Assembly (NCBI GenBank): GCA_030044345.1
Contig: JASHVY010000458.1
Location: 1-5,513, forward strand
Direction: 5' to 3'
DNA: 5,513 nucleotides
DNA from: Acetobacteraceae bacterium
GTDB taxonomy: Bacteria > Pseudomonadota > Alphaproteobacteria > Acetobacterales > Acetobacteraceae
The stretch's first letter is position 1, and the number at the start of each line of letters is the position of its first letter. Below, one piece after another: positions 1-5,513 of the stretch. Below the pieces are notes generated by a model. The model made no database searches. It saw only the letters and a list, made by a program, of their open reading frames with translations, and was not told where the DNA came from. The position numbers and the translations under genes are program-made.

Positions 1-1
1 C

Positions 2-616
2 TGCATCGAGGGCCGGACGCTGCATGTGCGGCGCGTTTCGGAGGCGAGGGTCCCGCTCGAAGCGGCCAGCGACACAAGGATCATCGCCTTCCGGGTCACC
101 GAGACCGGAGCGGAGCATCTGGCGATCCTGATCGGCCGCCCGGAGGAGCGTGAGGCACCGCTCGTGCGCGTTCATTCCGCGTGTTTCACGGGCGATCTTC
201 TCGGCAGCCTGCGCTGCGATTGCGGCGCGCAGCTTCGCGGCGCCATGGCACGGATTGCCGAGGAAGGCGCCGGAGCCGTGCTCTATCTTGCCCAGGAAGG
301 CCGCGGAATCGGGCTCCTCAACAAGCTTCGGGCCTACAAGCTGCAGGATGGGGGGTTGGACACGGTTGACGCGAACAAAGCCCTTGGATGGGGCAAGGAT
401 GAGCGAAATCACGGCGTCGCGGCGGCCCTGCTCGCCGAGCTGGGCCTCAAGAGAGTCCGGTTGTTAACCAATAACCCGGAAAAATTGTCCGCCCTGACCG
501 AAGCCGGCATTGAAATCGTCGAGCGAGTCCCGCTCGTCTTCCCGCCCAACGGTGTCAATGACCGCTATCTCGAGACAAAGGCGGAGAGGCTCGGGCATTT
601 TCTGCCGCGAGGTTGA
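2..616 (+). CDS. ribA: GTP cyclohydrolase II, 3' part (5' end outside window)
   Basis: This enzyme opens the imidazole ring of GTP to give 2,5-diamino-6-ribosylamino-pyrimidinone phosphate, formate and pyrophosphate, the first cytosolic step of riboflavin synthesis. From the GTG at position 26 the protein is 196 residues, the size of E. coli RibA. Numbered from there, it has the zinc cysteines C53, C64 and C66 (in SLRCDCG), the QEGRGIGLLNKLRAY segment with the conserved Tyr, the DER motif at 125-127 (Asp and catalytic Arg), and the C-terminal RLLTNNPEK and GIEIVERVPL blocks. The frame stays open to the left edge (reading CIEGRTLH before codon 26), and no good Shine-Dalgarno site precedes the GTG. 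The gene may therefore begin outside the window, as in the N-terminally extended RibA proteins common in alphaproteobacteria. The C-terminus is complete, ending in a TGA. Family identity is near certain; only the start is open. Confidence 0.95.
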   Translation, partial: CIEGRTLHVRRVSEARVPLEAASDTRIIAFRVTETGAEHLAILIGRPEEREAPLVRVHSACFTGDLLGSLRCDCGAQLRGAMARIAEEGAGAVLYLAQEGRGIGLLNKLRAYKLQDGGLDTVDANKALGWGKDERNHGVAAALLAELGLKRVRLLTNNPEKLSALTEAGIEIVERVPLVFPPNGVNDRYLETKAERLGHFLPRG

Positions 617-622
617 GAGGGA
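615..622 (+). promoter_or_regulatory. Shine-Dalgarno site that sets the start of the small ORF
   Basis: The purine run GAGAGGGA overlaps the ribA stop codon and lies 7 nt before the GTG at 630. It supports starting the small ORF there, rather than at the ATG pair at 663/666, which has no purine-rich site ahead of it, or at a start inside ribA. This is a motif reading only, with no experimental support. Confidence 0.5.
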
Positions 623-629
623 AAGCACC

Positions 630-833
630 GTGATCCAGCCGATCTCCGATGCGCTGCCCGTGATGATGGCGAAGCCGGGACAGCAGACAGAGGGCAAGAG
701 CTTCGCGCAGGTGCTGCAGGGTTTGCCGAGCCTCGGCCCGGTCGCCGAGGGCGCCGCCGACGGGTTTCTCGCCGGCGGGCCGATCGGCGCCGCCGTGGGC
801 GGCACCCTCGCCATCCTCCAGTCGAGGGAGTGA
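630..833 (+). CDS. small glycine-rich hypothetical protein (67 aa)
   Basis: I do not recognise a family for this protein. It starts with GTG after a good ribosome-binding site, 13 nt behind ribA, and its TGA overlaps the GTG start of the next gene (GTGA). Codon third positions are about 93% G or C (62 of 67 by hand count), which strongly suggests real coding. The N-terminal half is polar (GQQTEGKSF). The C-terminal half (about residues 41-63) is rich in Gly and Ala with GxxxG-type spacing (GAADG, then GGPIGAAVGG) and ends in AILQSRE. This could be a short membrane-inserting or helix-packing segment, but it is weakly hydrophobic and no signal peptide is evident. There are no cysteines, so it is not a small iron-sulfur subunit. 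The tight coupling to the molybdenum hydroxylase subunit suggests co-translation; its role is unknown. It might also be a remnant of a larger gene. Confidence 0.55.
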   Translation: MIQPISDALPVMMAKPGQQTEGKSFAQVLQGLPSLGPVAEGAADGFLAGGPIGAAVGGTLAILQSRE

Positions 834-3157
834 AGCGGCTCGAAGATGCGCGGTTCCTGACCGGAGCCGGCCGGTTCGTCGATGATCTGAACGTGGAGGA
901 TGCGCTGCACGCCTGGGTGGTGCGCTCGCCGCACGCCCATGCCGTGATCGAGCGGATCGAGACGGAGGCGGCGCGGCAGGCGCCTGGCGTGGCCGGGGTG
1001 TTCACCGAAGCGGACCTGGCGGGGCTGGGGCCGCTGCCCTGCGTGGCCAAGCCCAGGACGGTCGGGCCATTGATCGTGCCGCCGCGTTATGCTCTCGCCG
1101 CCGAGCGGGTGCGTCATGTGGGCGATCCGGTCGCGTTCGTGGTCGCCGAGACGCGCAGCGCGGCGCGGGACGCGGCGGAGCTCGTGGCGGTTCATTACCG
1201 GGTGTTGCCTTCGGTGGTGGATGGGCGGGCGGCACTCGCGGCGGAAGCGCCTTTGGTCTGGGACGAGGCACCGGGCAATCTCGCCTTCACATTTCGCGCG
1301 GGGGATGCGGAGGCGACCTCGGCGGCGATGGCGCGGGCAGCGCATGTGACGCGCCTCAGCCTCATCAACAATCGGGTGATGGCCGCACCGATCGAGCCCA
1401 GGGCGGGGATCGCGCGCTATGAGGCGGCGACGGACACGATGCGCCTGACGCTGACCGGCCAGGGCGTTCAGGACATCAGGCAGGAGCTGGCGGAATCGGT
1501 GTTCCGTGTCCCGCGCGAACGCATCCAGCTCAAGGCGCCGGATGTCGGCGGCGGATTCGGGATGAAGAATTTTCTCTATCCCGAATGGGTGATGCTGCTC
1601 TGGGCGGCGCGAAAACTCGGGCGGGCGGTGAAATGGGTGGCGGAGCGGACGGAGGATTTCCTCTCCGACACGCAAGGGCGGGACAATGAAACGCGGGCGC
1701 GGCTCGGGCTGGATGCGGAGGGGCGGTTCTTAGCACTCGAGGTCGAGACGGTGGCGAATCTCGGCGCCTATCTTTCGTCCTATGGACCCGGCGTGCCCAC
1801 GAACATGACGGCGATGGGCGGGGTCTATGCGGTCCCGGCGATGGCGGTGGAGGTGCGCGGAGCCTTCACCAACACGGTGCCGGTGGATGCCTATCGCGGG
1901 GCGGGCAAGCCCGAGGCGAATTACCTCATCGAGCGGCTGGTGGAGCGCGCGGCGCGGGAGACGGGGCGCGACCCGGTTCTGTTGCGCAGGGCGAATATCG
2001 TCACCTCATTTCCCTATCGGAATGCGGCGGGGATCGAGATCGATAGCGGGCGATTCGCGGAGAATTTGAGAGAGGCGACGGCACGGGCGGATTGCGCGGG
2101 CTTCGCTGCGCGGCGGGAGCAGGCGCGGACGGGCGGTAGGCTGAGAGGCATCGGGGTCGGCTGTTATCTCGAGACGGCGCGCGGCGCGGTCGAGGAGCAT
2201 GCAGCGATCCGTTTCGCGAATGACGGGACGGTGTTGCTGCTGCTCGGCACGCAATCGAACGGGCAAGGGCATGAGACCAGCTTTCCGCAGATCGCGGCGA
2301 AGCTGCTCGGGCTGCCGGTGGAACGGTTCCGGCTGGTGCAGGCCGATACGGAGAGAGTGCCGGAGGGGCATGGGCATGGCGGCGCGCGCTCGATGCATAT
2401 GGGGGGCACGGCGCTGGTGCAGGCCGCCGAGCGGGTGATCGCCAAGGGCGCGGTGATCGCCGCGCACCTGATGCAGACGGAGCCGGAGAGGATCCGGTTC
2501 ACGGGAGGCGTCTTCCATCGCGACAGCGACGATGGACCCGGCGTGACGCTGATGGCGGTCGCCGAGGCGGCGCGCGATCCGGCCCATCTGCCGCCGGGGA
2601 TCGATGGGGGGATCGCCCCGGGGATCGATGGGGGGATCGTCCCGGGGATCGATGAGGCCGCGCGCAATCATTGCGAGACCTTTACGTTTCCGAGCGGATG
2701 CCATGTCGCGGAGGTGGAGATCGACCCCGAGACGGGGCGGGTGAGGCTCTTGCGGTACGTTTCGGTCGATGATTTCGGACGGCTCATCAATGCGATGATT
2801 ACGGCCGGGCAATTGCAGGGTGGTGTGGCGCAGGGGATCGGGCAGGCGATGCTCGAAGCCACTGTGTACGAGGAGGGTTCGGGGCAGCTTCTGAGCGCCT
2901 CGCTGCTCGACTACGCGCTGCCGCGCGGGGATGATCTGCCCGCATTCGAGACGATGCTGGCGGAATTGCCGAGCCTGGCCAATCCGCTCGGGGTGAAGGG
3001 TTCCGGGCAGGCGGGCTGCATGGCGGCGCCGCAAACCGTGATGGCGGCGATCCTCGACGCGTTGGCACCGCTCGGCGTGACGGAGATCGATATGCCGGCG
3101 ACGGCGGAGCGGGTGTGGCGGGCGATTCGGGCGGCGAGAGAGGTGGGAAAGGAATGA
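830..3157 (+). CDS. xanthine dehydrogenase/CoxL-family molybdopterin-binding large subunit
   Basis: This is the molybdenum-cofactor catalytic subunit of a molybdenum hydroxylase, a family that hydroxylates aldehydes or N-heterocycles; the substrate here is unknown. It is 775 residues, the usual length. An aldehyde-oxidase/xanthine-dehydrogenase a/b hammerhead domain (about 10-130) is followed by two cofactor-binding domains (about 150-390 and 410-710). Cofactor contacts recognisable from the family are Q211 (TGQG), V239-GGGFG-M245 and Q479 (SNGQGHET). The active-site loop reads AYRGAGK at 354-360, the form II type, so it is not a true CO dehydrogenase, which has AYRCSFR. The normal GEAG/GESG catalytic Glu is Gln: GSGQAG with Q727 (CAG, 3008-3010). 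Residues 589-608 hold a duplicated PGIDGGI unit. No Tat signal is seen, so it is probably cytoplasmic. The GTG start overlaps the upstream small ORF and clips the usual few residues before KRLEDARFLTG; no better in-frame start exists. No FAD or 2Fe-2S subunit genes are adjacent. Confidence 0.9.
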   Translation: MKRLEDARFLTGAGRFVDDLNVEDALHAWVVRSPHAHAVIERIETEAARQAPGVAGVFTEADLAGLGPLPCVAKPRTVGPLIVPPRYALAAERVRHVGDPVAFVVAETRSAARDAAELVAVHYRVLPSVVDGRAALAAEAPLVWDEAPGNLAFTFRAGDAEATSAAMARAAHVTRLSLINNRVMAAPIEPRAGIARYEAATDTMRLTLTGQGVQDIRQELAESVFRVPRERIQLKAPDVGGGFGMKNFLYPEWVMLLWAARKLGRAVKWVAERTEDFLSDTQGRDNETRARLGLDAEGRFLALEVETVANLGAYLSSYGPGVPTNMTAMGGVYAVPAMAVEVRGAFTNTVPVDAYRGAGKPEANYLIERLVERAARETGRDPVLLRRANIVTSFPYRNAAGIEIDSGRFAENLREATARADCAGFAARREQARTGGRLRGIGVGCYLETARGAVEEHAAIRFANDGTVLLLLGTQSNGQGHETSFPQIAAKLLGLPVERFRLVQADTERVPEGHGHGGARSMHMGGTALVQAAERVIAKGAVIAAHLMQTEPERIRFTGGVFHRDSDDGPGVTLMAVAEAARDPAHLPPGIDGGIAPGIDGGIVPGIDEAARNHCETFTFPSGCHVAEVEIDPETGRVRLLRYVSVDDFGRLINAMITAGQLQGGVAQGIGQAMLEATVYEEGSGQLLSASLLDYALPRGDDLPAFETMLAELPSLANPLGVKGSGQAGCMAAPQTVMAAILDALAPLGVTEIDMPATAERVWRAIRAAREVGKE
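2594..2653 (+). repeat. 24-nt in-frame tandem repeat (2.5 copies) in the molybdenum subunit
   Basis: Two complete 24-nt units (2594-2617 and 2618-2641) differ at only one base (GCC versus GTC in the last codon). A 12-nt partial third copy follows (2642-2653). In protein they read PGIDGGIA, PGIDGGIV, then PGID, at residues 589-608. The unit length is a multiple of three, so the frame is kept. The near identity of the copies points to recent slippage or unequal recombination. The repeat lies in a linker just before the conserved block that includes CHVAEVEIDPETG, where extra loop length is likely tolerated. Confidence 0.9.
3141..3147 (+). promoter_or_regulatory. Shine-Dalgarno-like site for the D-2-hydroxyacid dehydrogenase
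   Basis: AGGTGGG lies 6 nt before the ATG at 3154, inside the last codons of the molybdenum subunit gene. It favours the ATG at 3154 as the start over an in-frame GTG 39 nt further upstream. The resulting ATGA stop/start overlap is typical of translational coupling. Confidence 0.45.
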
Positions 3158-4131
3158 CCTGGGTGCTACCTGGACCGGAAGAAATCCGAATTTTGTTCGC
3201 GCATGCGGCCTATCAGATGCAGGAGCGATTTCGCGCGCGCGGGACCGGGATGACGAGTGTCGAGGTGCGGGATCGCACCGCGCTGGAGCACGAGATCGGG
3301 AATGCCGACGTGCTGGTGATTTCCGGACTCTGGCACAACACACTTCTGGAGCGGGCGGGACGGTTGCGGTTCATCCAGTCGATCAGTGCCGGTATGGACC
3401 AATACGCGAAGGATGCGCTGGAGGCGCGAGGCGTGCGGCTGGCAAGCGCCGCGGGGGCGAATGCACGGGCGGTCGCGCAGCATGCGATGGCGCTCGTGCT
3501 GGCGCTCGCGCGGAGGTTGCCGGAGGCACGGGACAATCAGGCGAAAAAATTCTGGCGCGGGATGATCGGAGATCGGACACGGCGCGAGGACGAGCTTGAC
3601 GGTAAGGTGATGGTGATCGTCGGGCTCGGGCGGATCGGAGGCAGCCTCGCGCAGCTGGCCAAGGCGTTCGAGATGCGGGTGATCGGGACGCGGCGCGATC
3701 CGACGGCAGGAGCAAATGGGGCGGATGCAGTGTTCGCGACAAGTCAGCTTGGAGAGATTTTGGGCGAGGCGGATTTCGTCGTGCTGACCTGCCCGCTGAC
3801 GCCGGAGACAAATGGGCTGATCGGGGTGGAGGCGCTCAGGCGGATGCGGCGCGCTTCCTATCTCGTCAATGTCGCACGCGGGGCATGCGTGAACGAGGCG
3901 GCCCTCACGGCAGCGCTGGCAGAGGGACGGATTGCGGGGGCCGCGCTCGACTGCGCGCAAGAGGAACCTCTGGCCACGGACTCAGCCTTGTGGGCGATGC
4001 AGAATGTCCTCATCACGCCCCACACCGCCGGCGAGACGCGGGCTTATGAGGACAATATACTCGATCTGATGATGGAGAATCTCGGACGGCTGTGGCGGGG
4101 GGAACGGGAGCTGAAAAACCAAGTGGTGTGA
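3154..4131 (+). CDS. D-2-hydroxyacid dehydrogenase (probably NADPH-preferring)
   Basis: This is an NAD(P)-dependent oxidoreductase of the D-2-hydroxyacid dehydrogenase family, interconverting 2-oxoacids and D-2-hydroxyacids in the cytosol. The exact substrate cannot be read from the sequence; glyoxylate or hydroxypyruvate are candidates only. It has 325 residues, normal for the family. The substrate-domain signature SISAGMD is at 76-82, the Rossmann motif GLGRIGG at 157-163, and the catalytic triad is R242 (NVARG), E271 (QEEPL) and H290 (ITPHTAG). The position at the end of the second Rossmann strand, usually Asp in NAD-specific members, is Arg here (GTRRDP, R180-R181), suggesting NADPH preference. 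The ATG overlaps the stop of the molybdenum subunit, so the two are probably co-expressed. Its glycine codons favour GGG and GGA over GGC, unlike ribA and egtD. An in-frame start 39 nt upstream is possible but less likely. Confidence 0.92.
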   Translation: MTWVLPGPEEIRILFAHAAYQMQERFRARGTGMTSVEVRDRTALEHEIGNADVLVISGLWHNTLLERAGRLRFIQSISAGMDQYAKDALEARGVRLASAAGANARAVAQHAMALVLALARRLPEARDNQAKKFWRGMIGDRTRREDELDGKVMVIVGLGRIGGSLAQLAKAFEMRVIGTRRDPTAGANGADAVFATSQLGEILGEADFVVLTCPLTPETNGLIGVEALRRMRRASYLVNVARGACVNEAALTAALAEGRIAGAALDCAQEEPLATDSALWAMQNVLITPHTAGETRAYEDNILDLMMENLGRLWRGERELKNQVV

Positions 4132-4196
4132 GCGGATGAAGGCGCTCGCCAAATTCAATACAGGGGCGCTCCGATTCCGTCAGAAATCATATCGAT
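4132..4196. other. convergent intergenic gap, no clear terminator
   Basis: These 65 nt separate the ends of the plus-strand dehydrogenase and the minus-strand egtD. I see a short direct repeat (GGCGCTC at 4141 and 4166) and only weak 4-bp stem possibilities. No strong GC hairpin with a T-run is present on either strand. Termination here may be Rho-dependent or may lie inside the opposing genes. Confidence 0.5.
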
Positions 4197-5183
4197 CTAT
4201 CGCAGCGCGGCGATCGCGAAAAATTTGCGCCTGTCCGTCCAGATCCGCTCGACGCGCCAGCCCGCGCGCATCGCAAGCGCGGTGAGGCGCGGTTCGGTGA
4301 ATTTGTAGCTGTTCTCGGTGTGGATCGTTTCGCCTCTGCGAAAGGGGATGCGCGCACCCGCGATATGGACGATTTGATCGGCGAGGCTTTCGAGATGCAT
4401 TTCGATCCGGTGCTCCGCCGGATTCCACACTGCACGATGGGCAAAGGCCGCGAGCGCGAAATCAGCCCCTGCCTCGCGATTGAGGCGCGCGAGGATGTTG
4501 CGATTGAAGGCAGCGGTGACGCCGGCCACATCGTCGTACGCTGCGAGCAGGAGGTTTGGCGATTTTTCGAGATCGACCCCGACGAGAAAGGTGGCGTCTT
4601 CTCCGAGCGTGGCACGCGCCCGCGTGAGGAAGGCGACGGCCGCGCGTGGATCGAGATTGCCGATCGTCGAGCCCGGAAAGAAACCGAGGCGCGGCATGGA
4701 CGCAATCTCGCGGGGCAGCGCGATGGGGGCGAGGAAGTCCGCGACGATCGGATGCACCGTGAGCGCGGGATGTTTGCCCGCCAGTCGGGCGGAGAGCGAG
4801 GCAAGCGCGTCCGCTGCGATGTCGATCGGCACATAGGCGGCGATATCGCACGCGGCGAAGAGCAATTCCGCCTTTGCTTCGTTGCTCGCGCCATATTCCA
4901 CGAGAGCGGCACGACGCGGAACGAGGCCGTCCAGCGCGGGCGCAAGGGTCTCGAGGATCAGCCGCTCCGTTCGCGTCAGATAATATTCGGGAAGCCGGGT
5001 GATTTCGCCAAACAAGGCGCATCCCGCTTCATCGTAAAAGAGCTTCGGCGGCAGCGATTTGCGCGGAGAGAGGAGTCCGGCAAGCGCTTCGGCCACGATC
5101 TCCTCGCTGATGCCTTGGCTGATGGTCTTGGGGCTGATGGTCTTGGAGTCGGGGCGATCTTGGATTCTTTCGGCTGTCTCCAC
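4197..5183 (-). CDS. egtD: L-histidine N-alpha-methyltransferase (ergothioneine biosynthesis)
   Basis: This enzyme uses three S-adenosylmethionine molecules to turn L-histidine into hercynine, the first step of ergothioneine synthesis. It has 328 residues, close to the roughly 320 usual for EgtD. Family blocks in order are LPPKLFYDEAG (44-54), RLPEYYLTRTE (63-73), the SAM-binding loop VEYGASNEAK (95-104), YVPIDIA (117-123), FFPGSTIGNLDP (168-179), GVDLEKSP (202-209), AYDDVAGVTAAFN (215-227), RIEMHL (259-264) and HTENSYKF (288-295). By recalled alignment, Y50, Y67, N176, Y216, M262, E290 and S292 match the histidine-binding residues of the mycobacterial enzyme. The start is GTG, 3 nt after the egtB stop with no strong Shine-Dalgarno site, so translation is probably coupled to egtB. 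A GTG at codon 30 is an alternative that would remove a repeat-derived, poorly conserved N-terminal tail. The SAM loop GASN differs from the common GSGS. Confidence 0.96.
   Translation of the reverse strand: METAERIQDRPDSKTISPKTISQGISEEIVAEALAGLLSPRKSLPPKLFYDEAGCALFGEITRLPEYYLTRTERLILETLAPALDGLVPRRAALVEYGASNEAKAELLFAACDIAAYVPIDIAADALASLSARLAGKHPALTVHPIVADFLAPIALPREIASMPRLGFFPGSTIGNLDPRAAVAFLTRARATLGEDATFLVGVDLEKSPNLLLAAYDDVAGVTAAFNRNILARLNREAGADFALAAFAHRAVWNPAEHRIEMHLESLADQIVHIAGARIPFRRGETIHTENSYKFTEPRLTALAMRAGWRVERIWTDRRKFFAIAALR
5117..5146 (-). repeat. 15-nt exact tandem duplication in the egtD 5' region
   Basis: Two exact 15-nt copies (5117-5131 and 5132-5146 on the plus strand, unit GGCTGATGGTCTTGG) lie in the first codons of egtD. 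A third, decayed and shorter copy may sit beside them at about 5106-5118 (GCTGATGCCTTGG). In protein the result is KTISP, KTISQ, then GIS, at about residues 14-26. The frame is preserved. The repeat lies ahead of the first conserved EgtD block, in a stretch that probably tolerates length change. Confidence 0.85.
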
Positions 5184-5186
5184 GGT

Positions 5187-5513
5187 TCAGGCATCCCGGG
5201 CGAGACGAAGACCCGAGAATTGCCAGCGTTTGTCCGGGTGGAAGAAATTGCGATAGCTCGGCCGCGCATGATCCGGAGGGGTTGCCACCGATGAGCCGCG
5301 CAAGACCATCTGGTTGATCATGAACTTGCCATTGTATTCGCCGATCGCGCCCGCCTCTGGATGGAATCCGGGATAAGGGCCATAGGCGCTCATGGTCCAT
5401 TGCCAGACACGGCCGGTCATTTCGTGAAGACGCGGATCGCCTGACGCGGCCTCCCATTCGGCTTCGCTCGGCAGCCGTGCCGAGGCCCAACGCGCGAAGG
5501 CATCGGCCTCGTA
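5187..5513 (-). CDS. egtB: ergothioneine biosynthesis protein EgtB, C-terminal part (5' end outside window)
   Basis: EgtB is the non-heme iron sulfoxide synthase that joins a thiol donor (gamma-glutamylcysteine or cysteine) to hercynine using O2. Only the last 108 residues are present, covering the end of the FGE-sulfatase (formylglycine-generating-enzyme-like) domain. Visible hallmarks are YEADAFARWASARLPSEAEW, then GRVWQWTMSAYGPYPGF, GEYNGKFMINQMVLRG, and the terminal YRNFFHPDKRWQFSGLRLARD. The DinB-like N-terminal half with the iron-binding histidines lies beyond the right edge. The segment between the SEAEWE block and VWQWT is only about a dozen residues, shorter than I recall for most relatives. 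The common RGGSCAT is RGSSVAT here. The gene ends 3 nt before egtD on the same strand, forming an egtBD operon. No egtA, egtC or egtE is in view, so the sulfur donor type cannot be told. Confidence 0.95.
   Translation of the reverse strand, partial: YEADAFARWASARLPSEAEWEAASGDPRLHEMTGRVWQWTMSAYGPYPGFHPEAGAIGEYNGKFMINQMVLRGSSVATPPDHARPSYRNFFHPDKRWQFSGLRLARDA

Noticed and set aside
510..629. Extending the small ORF upstream into ribA (107 codons)
   Set aside because: The extra part lies within conserved ribA sequence and reads as Ser/Arg-rich shadow. The GTG at 630 has a Shine-Dalgarno site at proper spacing.
830..860. Frameshift joining the small ORF to the molybdenum subunit N-terminus
   Set aside because: The in-frame residues upstream of the GTG do not resemble the usual family N-terminus, and the small ORF has its own start signal and strong codon bias.
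464..1675. Minus-strand open frame (403 codons) opposite ribA, the small ORF and the molybdenum subunit
   Set aside because: Low-complexity Arg/His/Pro composition and no motifs. It spans three plus-strand genes with better evidence.
830..3157. True aerobic carbon monoxide dehydrogenase CoxL
   Set aside because: The active-site loop is AYRGAGK and not the Cys-containing AYRCSFR of form I, and coxM/coxS are absent.
2006..3343. Long minus-strand open frame (445 codons) opposite the molybdenum subunit and dehydrogenase
   Set aside because: The translation is Arg/His/Pro-rich with no recognisable domain. Such open antisense frames are expected opposite GC-rich genes, and the plus-strand protein has clear family motifs.
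4132..4196. Bidirectional intrinsic terminator between the convergent genes
   Set aside because: No stable GC-rich stem followed by a T-run could be found on either strand; GGCGCTC occurs as a direct, not inverted, repeat.
4320..5294. Plus-strand open frame (324 codons) opposite egtD
   Set aside because: It is the shadow of egtD, which matches its family from end to end; the plus-strand translation shows no family features.

Overview
This is a high-GC window, and the reading frames have strongly G/C-biased third codon positions. The gene set (an RibA-type GTP cyclohydrolase II, an orphan CoxL/xanthine-dehydrogenase-like subunit, and an egtB-egtD pair) fits an alphaproteobacterium. An acetic-acid-bacterium relative or a rhizobial-type lineage are both possible, but I cannot name a genus from the sequence alone. 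Five genes plus one small ORF fill nearly the whole window. I see no RNA genes, insertion sequences, CRISPR arrays or phage genes.

Plus strand, 2-4131: the 3' part of ribA (riboflavin synthesis) comes first. After 13 nt there is a 67-codon glycine-rich hypothetical ORF. That ORF overlaps (GTGA) a 775-residue molybdenum hydroxylase large subunit of the xanthine dehydrogenase/CoxL superfamily, which in turn overlaps (ATGA) a D-2-hydroxyacid dehydrogenase. The spacing suggests one transcription unit. The molybdenum subunit has no FAD or 2Fe-2S partner genes beside it, and it carries Gln where the family normally has its catalytic Glu.

Minus strand, 4197-5513: egtD (histidine trimethylation) follows 3 nt behind the 3' end of egtB (C-S bond formation with an FGE-sulfatase-type domain). 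Together they form the core of ergothioneine biosynthesis. This operon converges on the plus-strand genes across a 65-nt gap with no clear terminator.

Two small in-frame tandem duplications occur, 24 nt in the molybdenum subunit and 15 nt in egtD. Glycine codon choice in the hydroxyacid dehydrogenase differs from ribA and egtD, hinting that the middle oxidoreductase pair may have a separate history. I do not see a clearly new multi-gene system. The most unusual item is the orphan, Glu-to-Gln molybdenum hydroxylase subunit with its small upstream ORF and downstream dehydrogenase.
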